Assembly: GCA_048500255.1 (NCBI GenBank)
Contig: JASNYH010000004.1
Span: 268,075 to 332,074 of the forward strand
Direction: 5' to 3'
Origin: JAMHWF01 sp048500255
GTDB lineage: Bacteria; Pseudomonadota; Gammaproteobacteria; Burkholderiales; Burkholderiaceae_C
Length of the DNA stretch: 64,000 bases
Shown here: piece after piece, positions 53,402-63,004 of the stretch
How positions within the stretch are numbered: position 1 is the first letter of the stretch
Layout of the letters: each line of letters begins with the position of its first letter
The notes under the pieces: model-generated
The model's database searches: none
The model's input: the letters and a program-made list of their open reading frames with translations, nothing else
What the model was told of the DNA's origin: nothing
Made by a program: the position numbers and the translations under genes

Positions 53402-56243
53402 TCGTCCGCCTTGGTGGGATGCTTGGCTGCGACCAGACACCGGCGCACAAGTAAAGGGGCTTGTGCGGGTACTCGGCTACCTGCCCGATGGCCGTCCACC
53501 CGAAGAAGTCGCCACCATGGAGAAGGCAGCCGAGTACGGGGCTGACGCCGTGTTCTTCGAGATTGAACAGCACGGTAGACGTGCCTCGGCGCAAGCCTTC
53601 ATCTATGGCGTCAACACGTTGGCTGATGATCGGGAGTTTGCCGAGCGTCACCGCATGCTCTGGAGTTGGGGTGGCGTGCCCTTGGTGTATCGGCGTACGC
53701 CAGGATTGCTGCAGTTGTTCCGTTGTGCGCATCGTCCCGACTTTCTCACTGATGACGGGCGCATCCAGTGCAACCCAATCAAGTATCTGGATCTGGCTAC
53801 GGCAATAGAGCTCGATCCCTGGTGGGATGAGGACAGTATCCGTAGCGGAACACTGTGGACGGATCCTGCAACCTGTGACCTGCTTCTGTCGAACAGCAAG
53901 GCAGCACACAAAAGCCTGTTCGATGCGTTCAAGCGGCTGAGCAGCTATCTCGACGAGAAGAACATTCTTCCGAAGCGTTTGCGTCGCCGGTTGTTGATCC
54001 TGTCGTTGCTGATTGCCTACCTAGAACAACGAGGCGTTTTCGGCGAAGGTTTTTTTGCAGCTTTTCAGCCCGATGCACAACGCTTTTTCGAGGTTTTGGG
54101 TAACGGACCGGCTCTGGTCAAGTTGCTTGCAGCCTTGGAAGACCGGTTCAACGGCAACGTGTTCACACTGGAACCGTCGGAAGTGGACAAGCTTCTGAGC
54201 ACCCAGCAGTTGGAGCGCTTCGCTCGAATGATCGAAGCACGTGAGAATCAGACGGGCCAGCTGTCGCTGTGGGATCTGTATTCGTTCCGGGACTTGCCGG
54301 TCGAGTTGATCAGCCAGATCTACCAGTTGTTTGTGGAGAACGAGGACAGCTCGGTCTACACCCCTCCATTCCTAGTGCGGTTCCTGGTGGAGGAAGCCCT
54401 GAACTGGGATGCACTTGACCACATCACTTCGCACAACCAAGTGGTGCTGGATCCGTCTTGCGGCTCCGGCGTGTTCCTGGTGGAGGCCTACAAGCGCCTA
54501 GTGTTGCACTGGCGCCTGCGTCATCAGTGGCGGCGCCCGGACAAGCATGTGCTGCAGAGCTTGCTGGCTTTCGTCCATGGGGTCGATCTTGAGGAGGACG
54601 CCGTCGAACTCGCCGGTTTCAGCCTGTGCTTGGCCATGTGCGACGCCTTGCAGCCGGCACAGATCCGGCGCAGCATCAAGCTGTTCCCGAACCTGCGTCA
54701 ACAGACATTGCATCATGGCTGTTTCTTTGCAGCCAAAGAGGCCGGGCAGTTGCCGGCCCGAATTGGGGCCGTCCTGGGCAATCCACCGTTCGCGTCCACA
54801 CTGCAGACACCGGCCACCCAACGGGCCTATGCACGGTATCAAACCGAGCATCACAAGAAACTCCCCGACAAGCAGGCGGGCTACCTCTTTCTGCACGAGG
54901 CCAGCGAGATCATGGAGGACGGTGCAACGATCTCCATGCTGCAGCAGTACAACTTTTTGTACAACCAGAATGCGCTCGCGTTTCGGCAGCAGTACCTGGA
55001 GCGCTACTGGGTGCGCGAGATCCTGGACTTCGTTTCGGTGCGTGGCCTTTTCCAGAAGGGCGATGCCGATACCAAAGTCATTGTTGTCGTGGCGCAAAAG
55101 CGAGTCCGTCCCGACACCGCCACTTTGCTCCATGCAACGTTCCGCCGAACCGGCCGCATTGACGCCGAGCAGGGACTGGATCTGGACTACTACGACCTGC
55201 ACGTCGTGCCATATCGCGTTGCACAGACGAACGACCGCCTCTGGCGTGCAAACCTCCTGGGAGGCGGTCGAACCTTGTCGCTTGTGAACCGGTTAGCACA
55301 GATGCGCACGCTGCGCCAATATGCGGAACAGCGGGATTGGGACGTTGGCGAAGGCTTCATTGTTGGCAAAAAAGTCCAGCGTAAGCGCGCGCCCCATCTA
55401 ACAGGACATCCCTATCTGCCCTCCAAGGCGTTGACGACAAGCGGCATCGACGAGTCCCAGATTCAGCCCCTGAAAGACGAGTTTTTCCGCTCGGCGTATA
55501 CCGAGCGACGCTTCACCCCGCCAATGTTGCTGGTGCGTGAACAGATGCACCTCGCCCACGCAGTATGGCAAGGGCACTACCTAACGTATAGCCAGCGGAT
55601 GGTTGGCTTCTGCGCGCCGCAGAAGGACTTGCCAAAGCTCAACGCCATTGATCGTTGGATGAGCGCCGAAAAGCGCACTCTGCGGGCCTATTTGGCTCTG
55701 ACCAGCCCCGGGCTGTTCGCTCAAAAGGCGACTGCGCTGCAGGCCGACGATATCTACTCGATTCCATACCCTGCTGACGGATCGTTCGATCTGAGCGACA
55801 ACGAGCGCATCGTGGTCGACGACATCGTGGACTACCAGTCGGATCTGATACGGCTGGGGGAATCGTCGATAGCGATGCGCCAGGTCGCCGATGAAGACCT
55901 CCAGGTGTACGCGGAGGTTCTGGCGAATCAGGTCAACGCACTATACGGGTCACCCAGCTTCGGGCTGCGTGGCCAGTTCAGTTGGTCGGGTGCGGTGTGC
56001 CAAGCCTACGCGTTTGGCGACGCTCAGATCGATTGGTCAGGGGCGGAAGAACTGCGAGACCGCATCTCGGCTTTGCTGCACGCACCATCGCACCAGCACC
56101 TGGCTCTCACGCGCATCTGCCGACTGTATGACCACCGTTTCCTGTTCATACTGAAACCTGACCGTTTGCGCTACTGGATGCGCTCCGTCGGACTGCGCGA
56201 TGCCGATGACATCTTGGCAGATCTGCGGGCCCAGGGCTACTAG
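53394..56243 (+). CDS. N6-adenine DNA methyltransferase, Eco57I/HsdM-like
   Basis: A 949-aa protein from ATG 53394 (an open frame upstream overlaps the regulator). The N-terminal 360 residues are helical (KRLRRRLLILSLLIAYLEQR). The methyltransferase domain has motif I VVLDPSCGSGVFLVEAY, the VHGVDLEEDAVELAGFSL region and motif IV LGNPPFAS, the NPPF form that targets adenine N6. The last 400 residues (VGEGFIVGKKV, FTPPMLLVREQMHL) are like target-recognition parts of type IIG/Eco57I enzymes. I see no nuclease motif in this chain; the next gene supplies one. Base composition is lower in GC than the island around it. Confidence 0.85.
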   Translation: MGNRPPWWDAWLRPDTGAQVKGLVRVLGYLPDGRPPEEVATMEKAAEYGADAVFFEIEQHGRRASAQAFIYGVNTLADDREFAERHRMLWSWGGVPLVYRRTPGLLQLFRCAHRPDFLTDDGRIQCNPIKYLDLATAIELDPWWDEDSIRSGTLWTDPATCDLLLSNSKAAHKSLFDAFKRLSSYLDEKNILPKRLRRRLLILSLLIAYLEQRGVFGEGFFAAFQPDAQRFFEVLGNGPALVKLLAALEDRFNGNVFTLEPSEVDKLLSTQQLERFARMIEARENQTGQLSLWDLYSFRDLPVELISQIYQLFVENEDSSVYTPPFLVRFLVEEALNWDALDHITSHNQVVLDPSCGSGVFLVEAYKRLVLHWRLRHQWRRPDKHVLQSLLAFVHGVDLEEDAVELAGFSLCLAMCDALQPAQIRRSIKLFPNLRQQTLHHGCFFAAKEAGQLPARIGAVLGNPPFASTLQTPATQRAYARYQTEHHKKLPDKQAGYLFLHEASEIMEDGATISMLQQYNFLYNQNALAFRQQYLERYWVREILDFVSVRGLFQKGDADTKVIVVVAQKRVRPDTATLLHATFRRTGRIDAEQGLDLDYYDLHVVPYRVAQTNDRLWRANLLGGGRTLSLVNRLAQMRTLRQYAEQRDWDVGEGFIVGKKVQRKRAPHLTGHPYLPSKALTTSGIDESQIQPLKDEFFRSAYTERRFTPPMLLVREQMHLAHAVWQGHYLTYSQRMVGFCAPQKDLPKLNAIDRWMSAEKRTLRAYLALTSPGLFAQKATALQADDIYSIPYPADGSFDLSDNERIVVDDIVDYQSDLIRLGESSIAMRQVADEDLQVYAEVLANQVNALYGSPSFGLRGQFSWSGAVCQAYAFGDAQIDWSGAEELRDRISALLHAPSHQHLALTRICRLYDHRFLFILKPDRLRYWMRSVGLRDADDILADLRAQGY

Positions 56244-56252
56244 CGAGGCGCG

Positions 56253-56969
56253 ATGCTGGCGGACGGATCTACCTCTCACGCATTGGGCCAATTGGCCTCG
56301 GGGTTTCTTGCCGAAGGCCAATCTCGTGCCGCCATCCTGGACTTTATTCTCGGACAGCTCCCCCGCTGGCGAGACCGGCCTGATCGACCTCTACGCACCA
56401 GCGAGACGATGCTTACGTCGCAACTGTGCGCCCACCTCAACAGTGCAGCACGCAAGACTCCAGGCTGGGATTGCCTGCAATTTCGTGTGGAGGAAGCTGA
56501 TGAGACACATGTCTCGCGCAAGATCGATCTCGTGGCTGCGGCTGCAGGCGATGCGCTGATCGTGCAAGGTCGGAGCTACAGTGATTTCGAGACGATTTTG
56601 CCAATTGAATGCAAGCGACTGCCCATTCCCGTCGGCTCGGGACGAGACGAGCGCGAATACGTCGTGACACGCGTTGGAGTGGGTGGAGGTATCCAACGCT
56701 ACAAGGAGGGCAAGCATGGTGCTGCGCATGTTCGTGCAGCCTTGATCGCGTACGTGCAGGAACAAAGCTTCGATCATTGGCTTGCTTTGATCAGTGGCTG
56801 GATTCATGACTTACACACCAGTGGTACTCCCGGCTGGTCGGTCGCCGATGCGCTGGTAACTCATGGTCAAGACCCCACGGCCGGCATTGCGGTACATGAG
56901 TCAGTGCATAGCCGGAACAGTCTGCCTTCAATCCACTTGCGCCACCTGTGGGTGAAGATGACGCTCTAG
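56253..56969 (+). CDS. Putative PD-(D/E)XK restriction endonuclease partner
   Basis: A 238-aa protein 9 bp downstream of the methyltransferase. The central region has SRKIDLVAAA followed by ILPIECKRLPI, a D...ExK arrangement (IECK) as in PD-(D/E)XK nucleases. The rest has no clear motif (YVVTRVGVGGGIQRYKEGKH, DHWLALISGWIHDLH). With the regulator and methyltransferase it looks like a three-gene restriction-type unit. The family is not known to me, and the fold is inferred only from the motif. Confidence 0.65.
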   Translation: MLADGSTSHALGQLASGFLAEGQSRAAILDFILGQLPRWRDRPDRPLRTSETMLTSQLCAHLNSAARKTPGWDCLQFRVEEADETHVSRKIDLVAAAAGDALIVQGRSYSDFETILPIECKRLPIPVGSGRDEREYVVTRVGVGGGIQRYKEGKHGAAHVRAALIAYVQEQSFDHWLALISGWIHDLHTSGTPGWSVADALVTHGQDPTAGIAVHESVHSRNSLPSIHLRHLWVKMTL

Positions 56970-57186
56970 TGCGATGACCGGGCTGAAAGTTTGCAAAGCC
57001 GTGAACACCTGCTCCCACTGCTGAATCCAACAGATTCACGAGGTTCCAACACACACTCTCGTGTCAATTCACACTTCCTCTTCGCCTCCGACCGTAAGGT
57101 CGCAATCCAATTGCGTTTGCTGCTGCTCGAGGATGGCAGTTCGACATGGGGCATGCGCTATTTACAATGTCTCGTTCCCCATAACT

Positions 57187-57597
57187 GGTACAGAACCTGG
57201 AGGACGCCGAACTCCACGGCATGATGAGCTTGACGCACGACAGCGCTCGGTAACGCCGCACGTTGGTCTCCCAGCGCACCCCCCAGCGGTCCACCATGTC
57301 GCCGGCCGGCCTGCGGACGGTCACCAGTTCCCAGCCCAGCCTTTGCGCGAGGCGCTCGCACACCGGCGCCGAATCCTTCCACTCAATCCGGCCCAGGTCG
57401 CTGTGGATCAGGACCCGCTGCCCCATATGCCCGATGGCGTCGAGATGGCTGCACACGCGGTACGCGAGCGCCTGGCTGTCCTTGCCACCGCTCACCCCCA
57501 CATAGGCCGGCGCGTGCTCCGCCAGTGCCGCGTCGATCATGGGATCGCGGGCGATGTCGAAGCGCGGTGCGGGAACGGAGCCAGGGCGGGTTGTCAT
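57187..57597 (-). pseudogene. PAPS-reductase-like protein, N-terminal half (split by the 9.9-kb element)
   Basis: From ATG 57597 the frame encodes 137 residues: the PP-loop VGVSGGKDSQALAYRV, VLIHSDLGRIEWKDS, and RRYRALSCVKLIMPWSSASS, RFCT, then runs into the element and stops at 57064. The C-terminal half lies at 46556-47278. Genes like this are common on ICEs; they belong to the PAPS reductase/DndC-like group, and the substrate is not clear. Confidence 0.88.
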
Positions 57598-57734
57598 GCT
57601 CCCAGCATCCCTGCGAACAGCGCGCATTCAAGGGCGGCCCCGCACGCGCGCCCTCCTCATTCGCCTCCAGCTTGCCGCCGGGGCTGCAGGGAGGCTGTCG
57701 TCCCGCGCGCTCTGAACAGCAGCGCACGTTCTCC

Positions 57735-58079
57735 TCAATAGACGTCGCGGGCATAGCGCCGGTCTCTCGACATACAGGCCAGGTAGTCCGTGGCGGCATC
57801 CGCCGTCATGGCGCCATGCTCCTGCACGATCTGCCGGAGCGCTGCATCCACGTCCCTGGCCATGCGGCCGGCATCGCCGCAAACATAGAAGTGCGCGCCC
57901 TCCTGCAACCAGGCCCACAGCAGCGCGCCCTGCTCCCGCAACCGTCCGAAGTTCGTGGGGTGGGTCTTGATGCCGGAGACTTTGACCACCTTGCCACCCT
58001 GCACGTCCAGGGCCATGCCGCAGCCCACCCCGCAATAGGGGCACACGGTCTTCACCGAGGTCGTGGTCGCCGAGTTCAT
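57735..58079 (-). pseudogene. Internally deleted bifunctional nitrate reductase/sulfite reductase flavoprotein gene
   Basis: The 114-aa frame begins with SVKTVCPYCGVGCGMALDV and KVSGIKTHPTNFGRL, the N-terminal Fe4S4 domain of assimilatory nitrate reductase. It then passes directly to REQGALLWAWLQEGAHFYVCGDAGRMARDVD and ends CMSRDRRYARDVY, the C terminus of a CysJ-type ferredoxin-reductase domain. Burkholderiales have a long protein joining these two enzymes, so most of the middle (over a thousand residues) has been lost in frame. No molybdopterin, FMN or FAD site is left. Confidence 0.82.
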
Positions 58080-58536
58080 CCCGTCCTCCCGGAGAGCCGC
58101 TGCGCGCGGCGCAGGGGGTCCTGCGGCGGTCGGCAACAGCAGCCTGTCGAATGCGCAAAAAAAACGCGTCCGCACCTTCCTGACCACCGCGCTGAAGCGA
58201 TGAAGGAACGTGCGGACGCCGTTGTCCTGCCTGAATCACGCCCAACATCGGGCGAGGTCCATGGATCTGCCTAGATCATGGATCCGGTGTCGCAAGACTT
58301 GTGCCAGCGATATACCTCCACGGATATAGCGCCGGTACACCGACAAGCCTGCGCTTGCTGCACCAGAACGCAGCAGCCGACATGCGGCAGTGCCCGGCTT
58401 GGTGCGCTGCACCGGAATGCTGGCGGCGGCTACAGGCCGTCGGTGCGACCCTCCACGACCTGCAGCAGCATCAGCATCACCCGCCGCGAAAGCTGCTGCG
58501 GCGAGTGCACGCACAGGCTGAGGACCGGGGTCGGGG
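58080..58536. other. 457 bp without a supported gene; contains a terminator
   Basis: A minus-strand intrinsic terminator lies at 58157-58218. Otherwise I see no gene. Near 58286-58345 the DNA is more A/T-rich and may hold a promoter for the deleted reductase gene. Confidence 0.5.
58157..58218 (-). terminator. Intrinsic terminator, minus strand
   Basis: CGTCCGCACCTTCCT (58167-58181) pairs at 14 of 15 positions with AGGAACGTGCGGACG (58204-58218) across a 22-nt loop. In the minus direction the stem is followed by GCG and eight T (58164-58157). It ends the operon that begins in the truncated methylase. Confidence 0.8.
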
Positions 58537-59061
58537 TCAGCCCGGCAACTCCAACGCCGCCACCAGCGCCTCGGTCATCGCTTCATTGAGCGCGCGCGGC
58601 ACGTCGAAGGTCTCGTGCAACGTGTTCATCGCATGGAACAGGCGGTGCATCACGCGGCCCAGCTGTTCGGGCGCGCGCATCCGGTAGCTGACCGCGGCGC
58701 CCTGCCCGGGCTGCGGCTCCGCGTCCACCAGCATCAGCACGATCAGCTTCAACTGGTCGGGCAGGGGCAGCAGGAAGTGCAGCCAATAGCCCCACTGCGC
58801 ATCGACCGCGCGGAAGAAGCGCACGCATTCGGGGATCAGCGGCAGCGGCCGGGGATCGTCGTCGTAGCCTTCGACCTGGATCACCATGCGGCCGGCGAAG
58901 CGCATCACCTGGTTCGCGTCATCGCTGAACAGCAGGAGCCGCTCGACCGTGCTGCCGACGCGGAAGGCCTCGATGTCGGCGCGGGTGATGACGACGATGG
59001 CCAGGTCCGCCTTCGGCGACAGGCGACCGAATCCGTCGGCATCCGTGATTCTGATTTCCAT
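58537..59061 (-). CDS. Conserved island protein, unknown
   Basis: A 174-aa soluble protein (VERLLLFSDDANQVMRFAGR, MVIQVEGYDDDPRPLPLIPE, WGYWLHFLLPLPDQL, FHAMNTLHETFDVP). No signal peptide or known motif. AGGAG lies 8 bp before ATG 59061. It follows the DUF7694-type gene by 41 bp in the same operon. Genes of this type seem restricted to ICE-like islands; function unknown. Confidence 0.7.
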   Translation of the reverse strand: MEIRITDADGFGRLSPKADLAIVVITRADIEAFRVGSTVERLLLFSDDANQVMRFAGRMVIQVEGYDDDPRPLPLIPECVRFFRAVDAQWGYWLHFLLPLPDQLKLIVLMLVDAEPQPGQGAAVSYRMRAPEQLGRVMHRLFHAMNTLHETFDVPRALNEAMTEALVAALELPG

Positions 59062-59102
59062 GGCAAATGCTCCTATGTGTGGTGGTGCGGCCTCGCGGCC
59101 GC

Positions 59103-59859
59103 TCAGTCCTCATCCTTGGCAGCGTGCGCGGGAGGGGCCGCGCCATCGAGCGGCCGCTGCCGGGCCCCCTGCGCCGCTGCGGCGCGCGCATCCATCACCT
59201 CGCGGGTGCGAAACCCGACCGGCAGCCGCACCTGGGGGTCGGCGAAGACCCACAGATGGAACTGGTTCGCCGTGTCCACGAGCCGCGACTCGGCCGGATA
59301 GACCTCGAAGCCCTCGTGCTCCTCGCCGACGATGGCGTTCTTGATCCGCTGCAGATCGCGCCAGTCGTGGATGGGCGCGCGGTCGCGGCGCTTGATCGAC
59401 AGCCAGAGCATGTCGCTGGTGTCCGGCCCGAAGGGCGCCGCGATCCGCTGGACGTTGACCTGGTAGCGCTCGTTCACGTAGACGCGCTGGCGCCTAAGCG
59501 CCGCAGCCTGCGCGCGCGCCGCTTCCACGTCGATCCCGAAGCGCGCGGCCAGCACACGCGGATTGAACGCGCCATCGGGCAGGCGCGCGGCTTCGAAGGG
59601 GCCCATCGGCGGCAGGGGCGTCTCGAGCCGCTGCAGCGCGATGGCGCTGTTGTCCAGGCGGTGCGAGCGCCGCTGCCCACGCCTCCCGCTCGCCTGCGAC
59701 CGTGGGGCCGACCTCGGCGCTAGCCATGCCCGGCCGCATCCAGGTGAACCAGCACGCGCCGGCCAGATCGGCGCCGTCCTCCGGCCGGCCACGGTGGACC
59801 TCGTAGCCATCGGCCTGCAGCAGGCGCCGCACTTCTTCGCAGAATCGGGTCGTGTTCAT
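59103..59859 (-). pseudogene. DUF7694-like island gene with a one-base frameshift
   Basis: ATG 59859 overlaps the methylase stop and starts MNTTRFCEEVRRLLQADGYE, running well to GEREAWAAAL near 59669. The coding signal then changes frame and continues HRLDNSAIALQRLETPLPP, FNPRVLAARFGID, RRDRAPIHDWRDLQRIKN, VGEEHEGFEVYPAESRLVD to the stop at 59103. The total length, 757 bp, is one base off a multiple of three, which fits a single deletion. The second half may still be translated from ATG 59606. Confidence 0.7.
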
Positions 59860-60695
59860 GATGAAGGGGGTGTTTCGTCGTCGGGGCGGCCGCTGTCGCC
59901 GCGTTGCCCAAGCTTCCCGCGCTTGCGCGCGGGTTCAACCCCGCCGGGCGGCGGCCGCGCCGTATCCTGGGTGCCGTCAGGCCCGAACAGCAGCCTCTGC
60001 ACGTGCGCGCGTGGCAGGTGCGGCGCGGAGCCCGGCTCGCGGGCGGCGGCATGCGTGCGCGTCGCCGACGCCGAAGCCCCGTGGCCTCCATCGCCCCCAT
60101 GCCGCGGCACCTCGCCGGTGCCGGCTCCGGCGGCCGGTTGCCCCTCGGGCGCGGATGCCTCCTCGCTGGCGAACCGGCGCTGCAGGCGGTATCGCCAGCC
60201 GCCGAGCACATGGGCCGGGGTATGCCACCGGCTCCAGACCTCTCCGCTCAGCGAGTTGCCATGCACCACGACGGCCGGGATGTGCAGCAGCGCGAGCTGC
60301 AGGAAACTCATGTGGACGCACCGCACGTCGATGTCGACGCACGTGGCGTGCAGGACCTGCTGGTAGTTCAGCCCCGCCGCATGCAGCGCGTCGGCCATCG
60401 CGATCACCATCCCCCCTGCCCCGCAGGCGGGCTCCATGACGTCGACGAAGCCATTGGCTTCGACCTCGCCCCTGGCGGCGGCCGCGTCCCCCACGAGGAC
60501 CCGCGCCATGAGCTGCGAGACGTGGAACGGCGTGAACACCTGGCCCGCCCTGTCGTTGCCCAGGTCCAGCGTCATGTACAGGCTGCCGAGCAGGTCCTCG
60601 AACTCGCCTTGCGCGCAGCACTGTTCCATCGCGAGGGAGAGGTACCCCAGCATGCGCGGAAAGCGCTCAAAGTCCTCGCGCGGGTACTTCTTCAC
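59856..60695 (-). CDS. N6-adenine methylase-like island protein, 5'-truncated by a Tn3-family element
   Basis: The present frame from GTG 60695 gives 279 aa; in-frame coding (QREARYHDIVKK) extends upstream exactly to 60725, where the transposon begins. It has GQVFTPFHVSQLMARV, motif I MEPACGAGGMVIAMADA and the ATCVDIDVRCVHMSFLQL region. No NPPY/NPPF motif follows, as in island-borne methylase-like proteins of unknown activity. The C-terminal 100 residues are disordered. The gene has lost its original start and probably its promoter. Confidence 0.75.
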   Translation of the reverse strand: MKKYPREDFERFPRMLGYLSLAMEQCCAQGEFEDLLGSLYMTLDLGNDRAGQVFTPFHVSQLMARVLVGDAAAARGEVEANGFVDVMEPACGAGGMVIAMADALHAAGLNYQQVLHATCVDIDVRCVHMSFLQLALLHIPAVVVHGNSLSGEVWSRWHTPAHVLGGWRYRLQRRFASEEASAPEGQPAAGAGTGEVPRHGGDGGHGASASATRTHAAAREPGSAPHLPRAHVQRLLFGPDGTQDTARPPPGGVEPARKRGKLGQRGDSGRPDDETPPSS

Positions 60696-60725
60696 GATGT
60701 CGTGGTAGCGGGCCTCCCGCTGGTC

Positions 60726-62960
60726 GGGGTCTCCTCGTTTTCAGTGCAATAAGTGACGGTACGAAAAGCTAGCACTGGCGCGGAGGTGGTGTTGGTAGAT
60801 CGTTGATTTCATTGACTTTCCTGTTCACTTTCAAATCTGCGATTCGTGGCGTCAAACCGTGGTCGGTTTCATCCATTGGTGCCAGTTATCGATGCATTTG
60901 GCCGCGAAGGCAGGATTTGGTCAGCATAGCGGTCAACCGGGAAGCGAAACACACCCCGCAAGTTGATGCTCTCCAGCCTGGTGGGCGCAATCTTCCCGAT
61001 CAGTTCCGGTGGAATGACCTGGCGGCGGTTCGACCAGCGATCCAGGACCGCCTGCATCTGTGAGGTATTCCACGCCATCACGATGTTGGCCATCAGGCTC
61101 AACGCATCGGCCACAGCCTGCATTTCATCGACACGTTTGGCCTGCGCCGGGCTGATCCGGCCGGTATAAATGGCGCGCTTGAGGGCGTTAACAGCCTCGC
61201 CCCGATTGAGCACCCGGCGCAACTCGTTCCTGAAAGCGTCCTTGACAAAGTAGTCAGCCAAAAACGCCGTACGCAGCAACCGCCCCAATTGCACGCCAGC
61301 CTCATAGATTGGATCGCCCTGGGCGGCAGAACCGAACCGCGCAAGAGCTGCCACCGCACTGGCATGTCCGCTCATGACCGAGGCTGCCAGGTGCACCAGA
61401 CTATCCCAATGCTTTTCGATCAAAGCGACGTCGACATTGGCTTCGCACACCGCAGCGATTTCTGCGGGCACTTTGGTGCCGCGTGGCACAAAGAGGTGGC
61501 GCTGTTTGAGTTCCTTCAACCGCGGGCAAAGATCAAAACCAAGCAAACGGGCATGTGACATGGCAAAGTCGGTGTAGCCATGGGTATCCACAGCAAGCTG
61601 GCTGGTCTCCAGCTTTTCTTGGCGGATGACACCTTCAATGGCCACGCCCGCCTGGCGCTCATTGAGCACAAAGGGCTGCGCATGGAAGATGCCCCACCGG
61701 TCTTTTACATGGGAGTAGATTCCAATGGAAGGTGTGTTGCGCCGAGGATCAAGCCGGGCTTGCCACACCCGTTTGGTGGTCTCCATGCTCATCATGTCAG
61801 AAGATGCCAAATCGGACCGCCCCCAGGTGGCGGCAATCGGGTGTCGCTGCATGAATTCCAGCACAGCCTGGCAGGCCTGGCTCAGACGCCGTTCGTCCCG
61901 CGCCCAGCGCATGGCCTGGCGAATGCTGGTGGCAGACAATTGCGGAATCATGCGCGCGCATTCGACCGCAGTCAGACTGGTGCCGTGGGCCATGATGCCG
62001 GCATAGACCATCAGCAGCTCGTCGGTAGAGCGCGGCTCACGTCCGAGCATGATCCAGCTAAAGCGCACCTGGGCGTCAACGGCCAGAATCACTTCCGGCA
62101 ATTGAACCTCACCGATGCGGTGATCCAAAGCCGCGCGCAGCTTGGTCACTTCTGGGTCTTCGTCCTCTGCGGGCAATGGCGACAAATGGAGTTCATCATC
62201 CACGCGCAGTACGCCACTGCGGGCTGCAGCGGCCACCGCATCGACACCGGCAGTTACTCTGGCCAGCAAAGGCTTCAAGAAAGTGGCAGCCTTGCTGGGT
62301 AACGATAGACGGGCATAGTGTTTCTTGGACTCTGCCTGCCAACGCTCGTCCGTGAAGAACAAGCGCGCACGACCCCGAAAGCTCAGGCTGTGCTCAATCC
62401 AGACCGAGCCATTGCGCACCGCGCGGCGCAGGGCAAACAGGGTGGCCACCTCCAACGCCTGAAACGCCCGTTCCCGGTCTGGGCTGGAGATCGAAACCTG
62501 CCAGATCATTCCCAGACTTGGTGCCACCACTTCAACTGGCAGCTTTCTGGATCCTTTGAGATATAAAGCTTGCAGCTTGGCAAGGTACTCGATGGCAGGA
62601 TGCTCGCCGGTGGCCTGCCAGGGCAGCTTTGCAATGGCGACGAGCAACGACCGCACGGGGCGAATTCCATCAATCAATCCCTCGCGGACCAGGGAGGCCC
62701 TGCTCGGTGGTTTGCGTTTCTGGGTTTCGGTGATCAAGGCTTCAAGACGGGCACGCAACTCAGCATCTGGCACCGCACCTTGCGCGCTCAAGGCAACAAG
62801 TTCGCCGAGCAGCGTTTTGTACATTGCGGCCCAATTGACGGTAGCGGGGACATCGGCGGCAGCCTGACGCCACAGATCGGCGATCCGGCGCTGACTTGCC
62901 GCGAACTGGCTCTGCGCCCGGTACACGCCGAGCGCCGCAAATCACTCTCCTGAACGCCAA
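60726..62960. mobile_element. IS1071-like Tn3-family element, truncated
   Basis: The element starts at 60726 with GGGGTCTCC, the typical Tn3-family end, and the following bases (CGTTTTCAGTGC, AATAAGTGACGG) match my memory of the IS1071 inverted repeat. The transposase gene stops 143 bp inside. The opposite end and about 285 codons of the transposase are missing; homology ends near 62960. It separates the adenine methylase from its 5' end. Confidence 0.82.
60869..62926 (-). pseudogene. tnpA: Tn3-family transposase, N-terminally truncated (IS1071-like)
   Basis: 685 residues remain of a transposase that is about 970 aa in IS1071. The catalytic triad appears complete: Asp in DLASSDMMSMETTK, Asp in AVDTHGYTDFAM, Glu in LNRGEAVNALKRAIYTG. 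The N-terminal DNA-binding part is gone; a stop lies just upstream of the GTG at 62926. The element can probably not move by itself. Confidence 0.87.
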
Positions 62961-63004
62961 ACCCTGGTGGTGAACCTGACACCTGGGCGGGAAAATCGAG
63001 TGTC

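Larger units (their letters stand above)
47280..57186. mobile_element. Three-recombinase (RIT-like) transposon carrying a putative restriction module
   Basis: The element is bounded by the two halves of the PAPS-reductase-like gene, and GGTA occurs at both junctions (47276-47279 and 57187-57190); the repeat unit is 9,911 bp. It contains, all on the plus strand, three tyrosine recombinases, a coiled-coil accessory gene, a regulator, an adenine methyltransferase and a PD-(D/E)XK gene. The ends are not good inverted repeats, but TTATGGGG occurs at the right end (minus, 57184-57177) and 107 bp inside the left end (47387-47394). The last 217 bp (56970-57186) hold no gene. Organisation recalls RIT elements and Tn554-type transposons. 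Confidence 0.85.
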
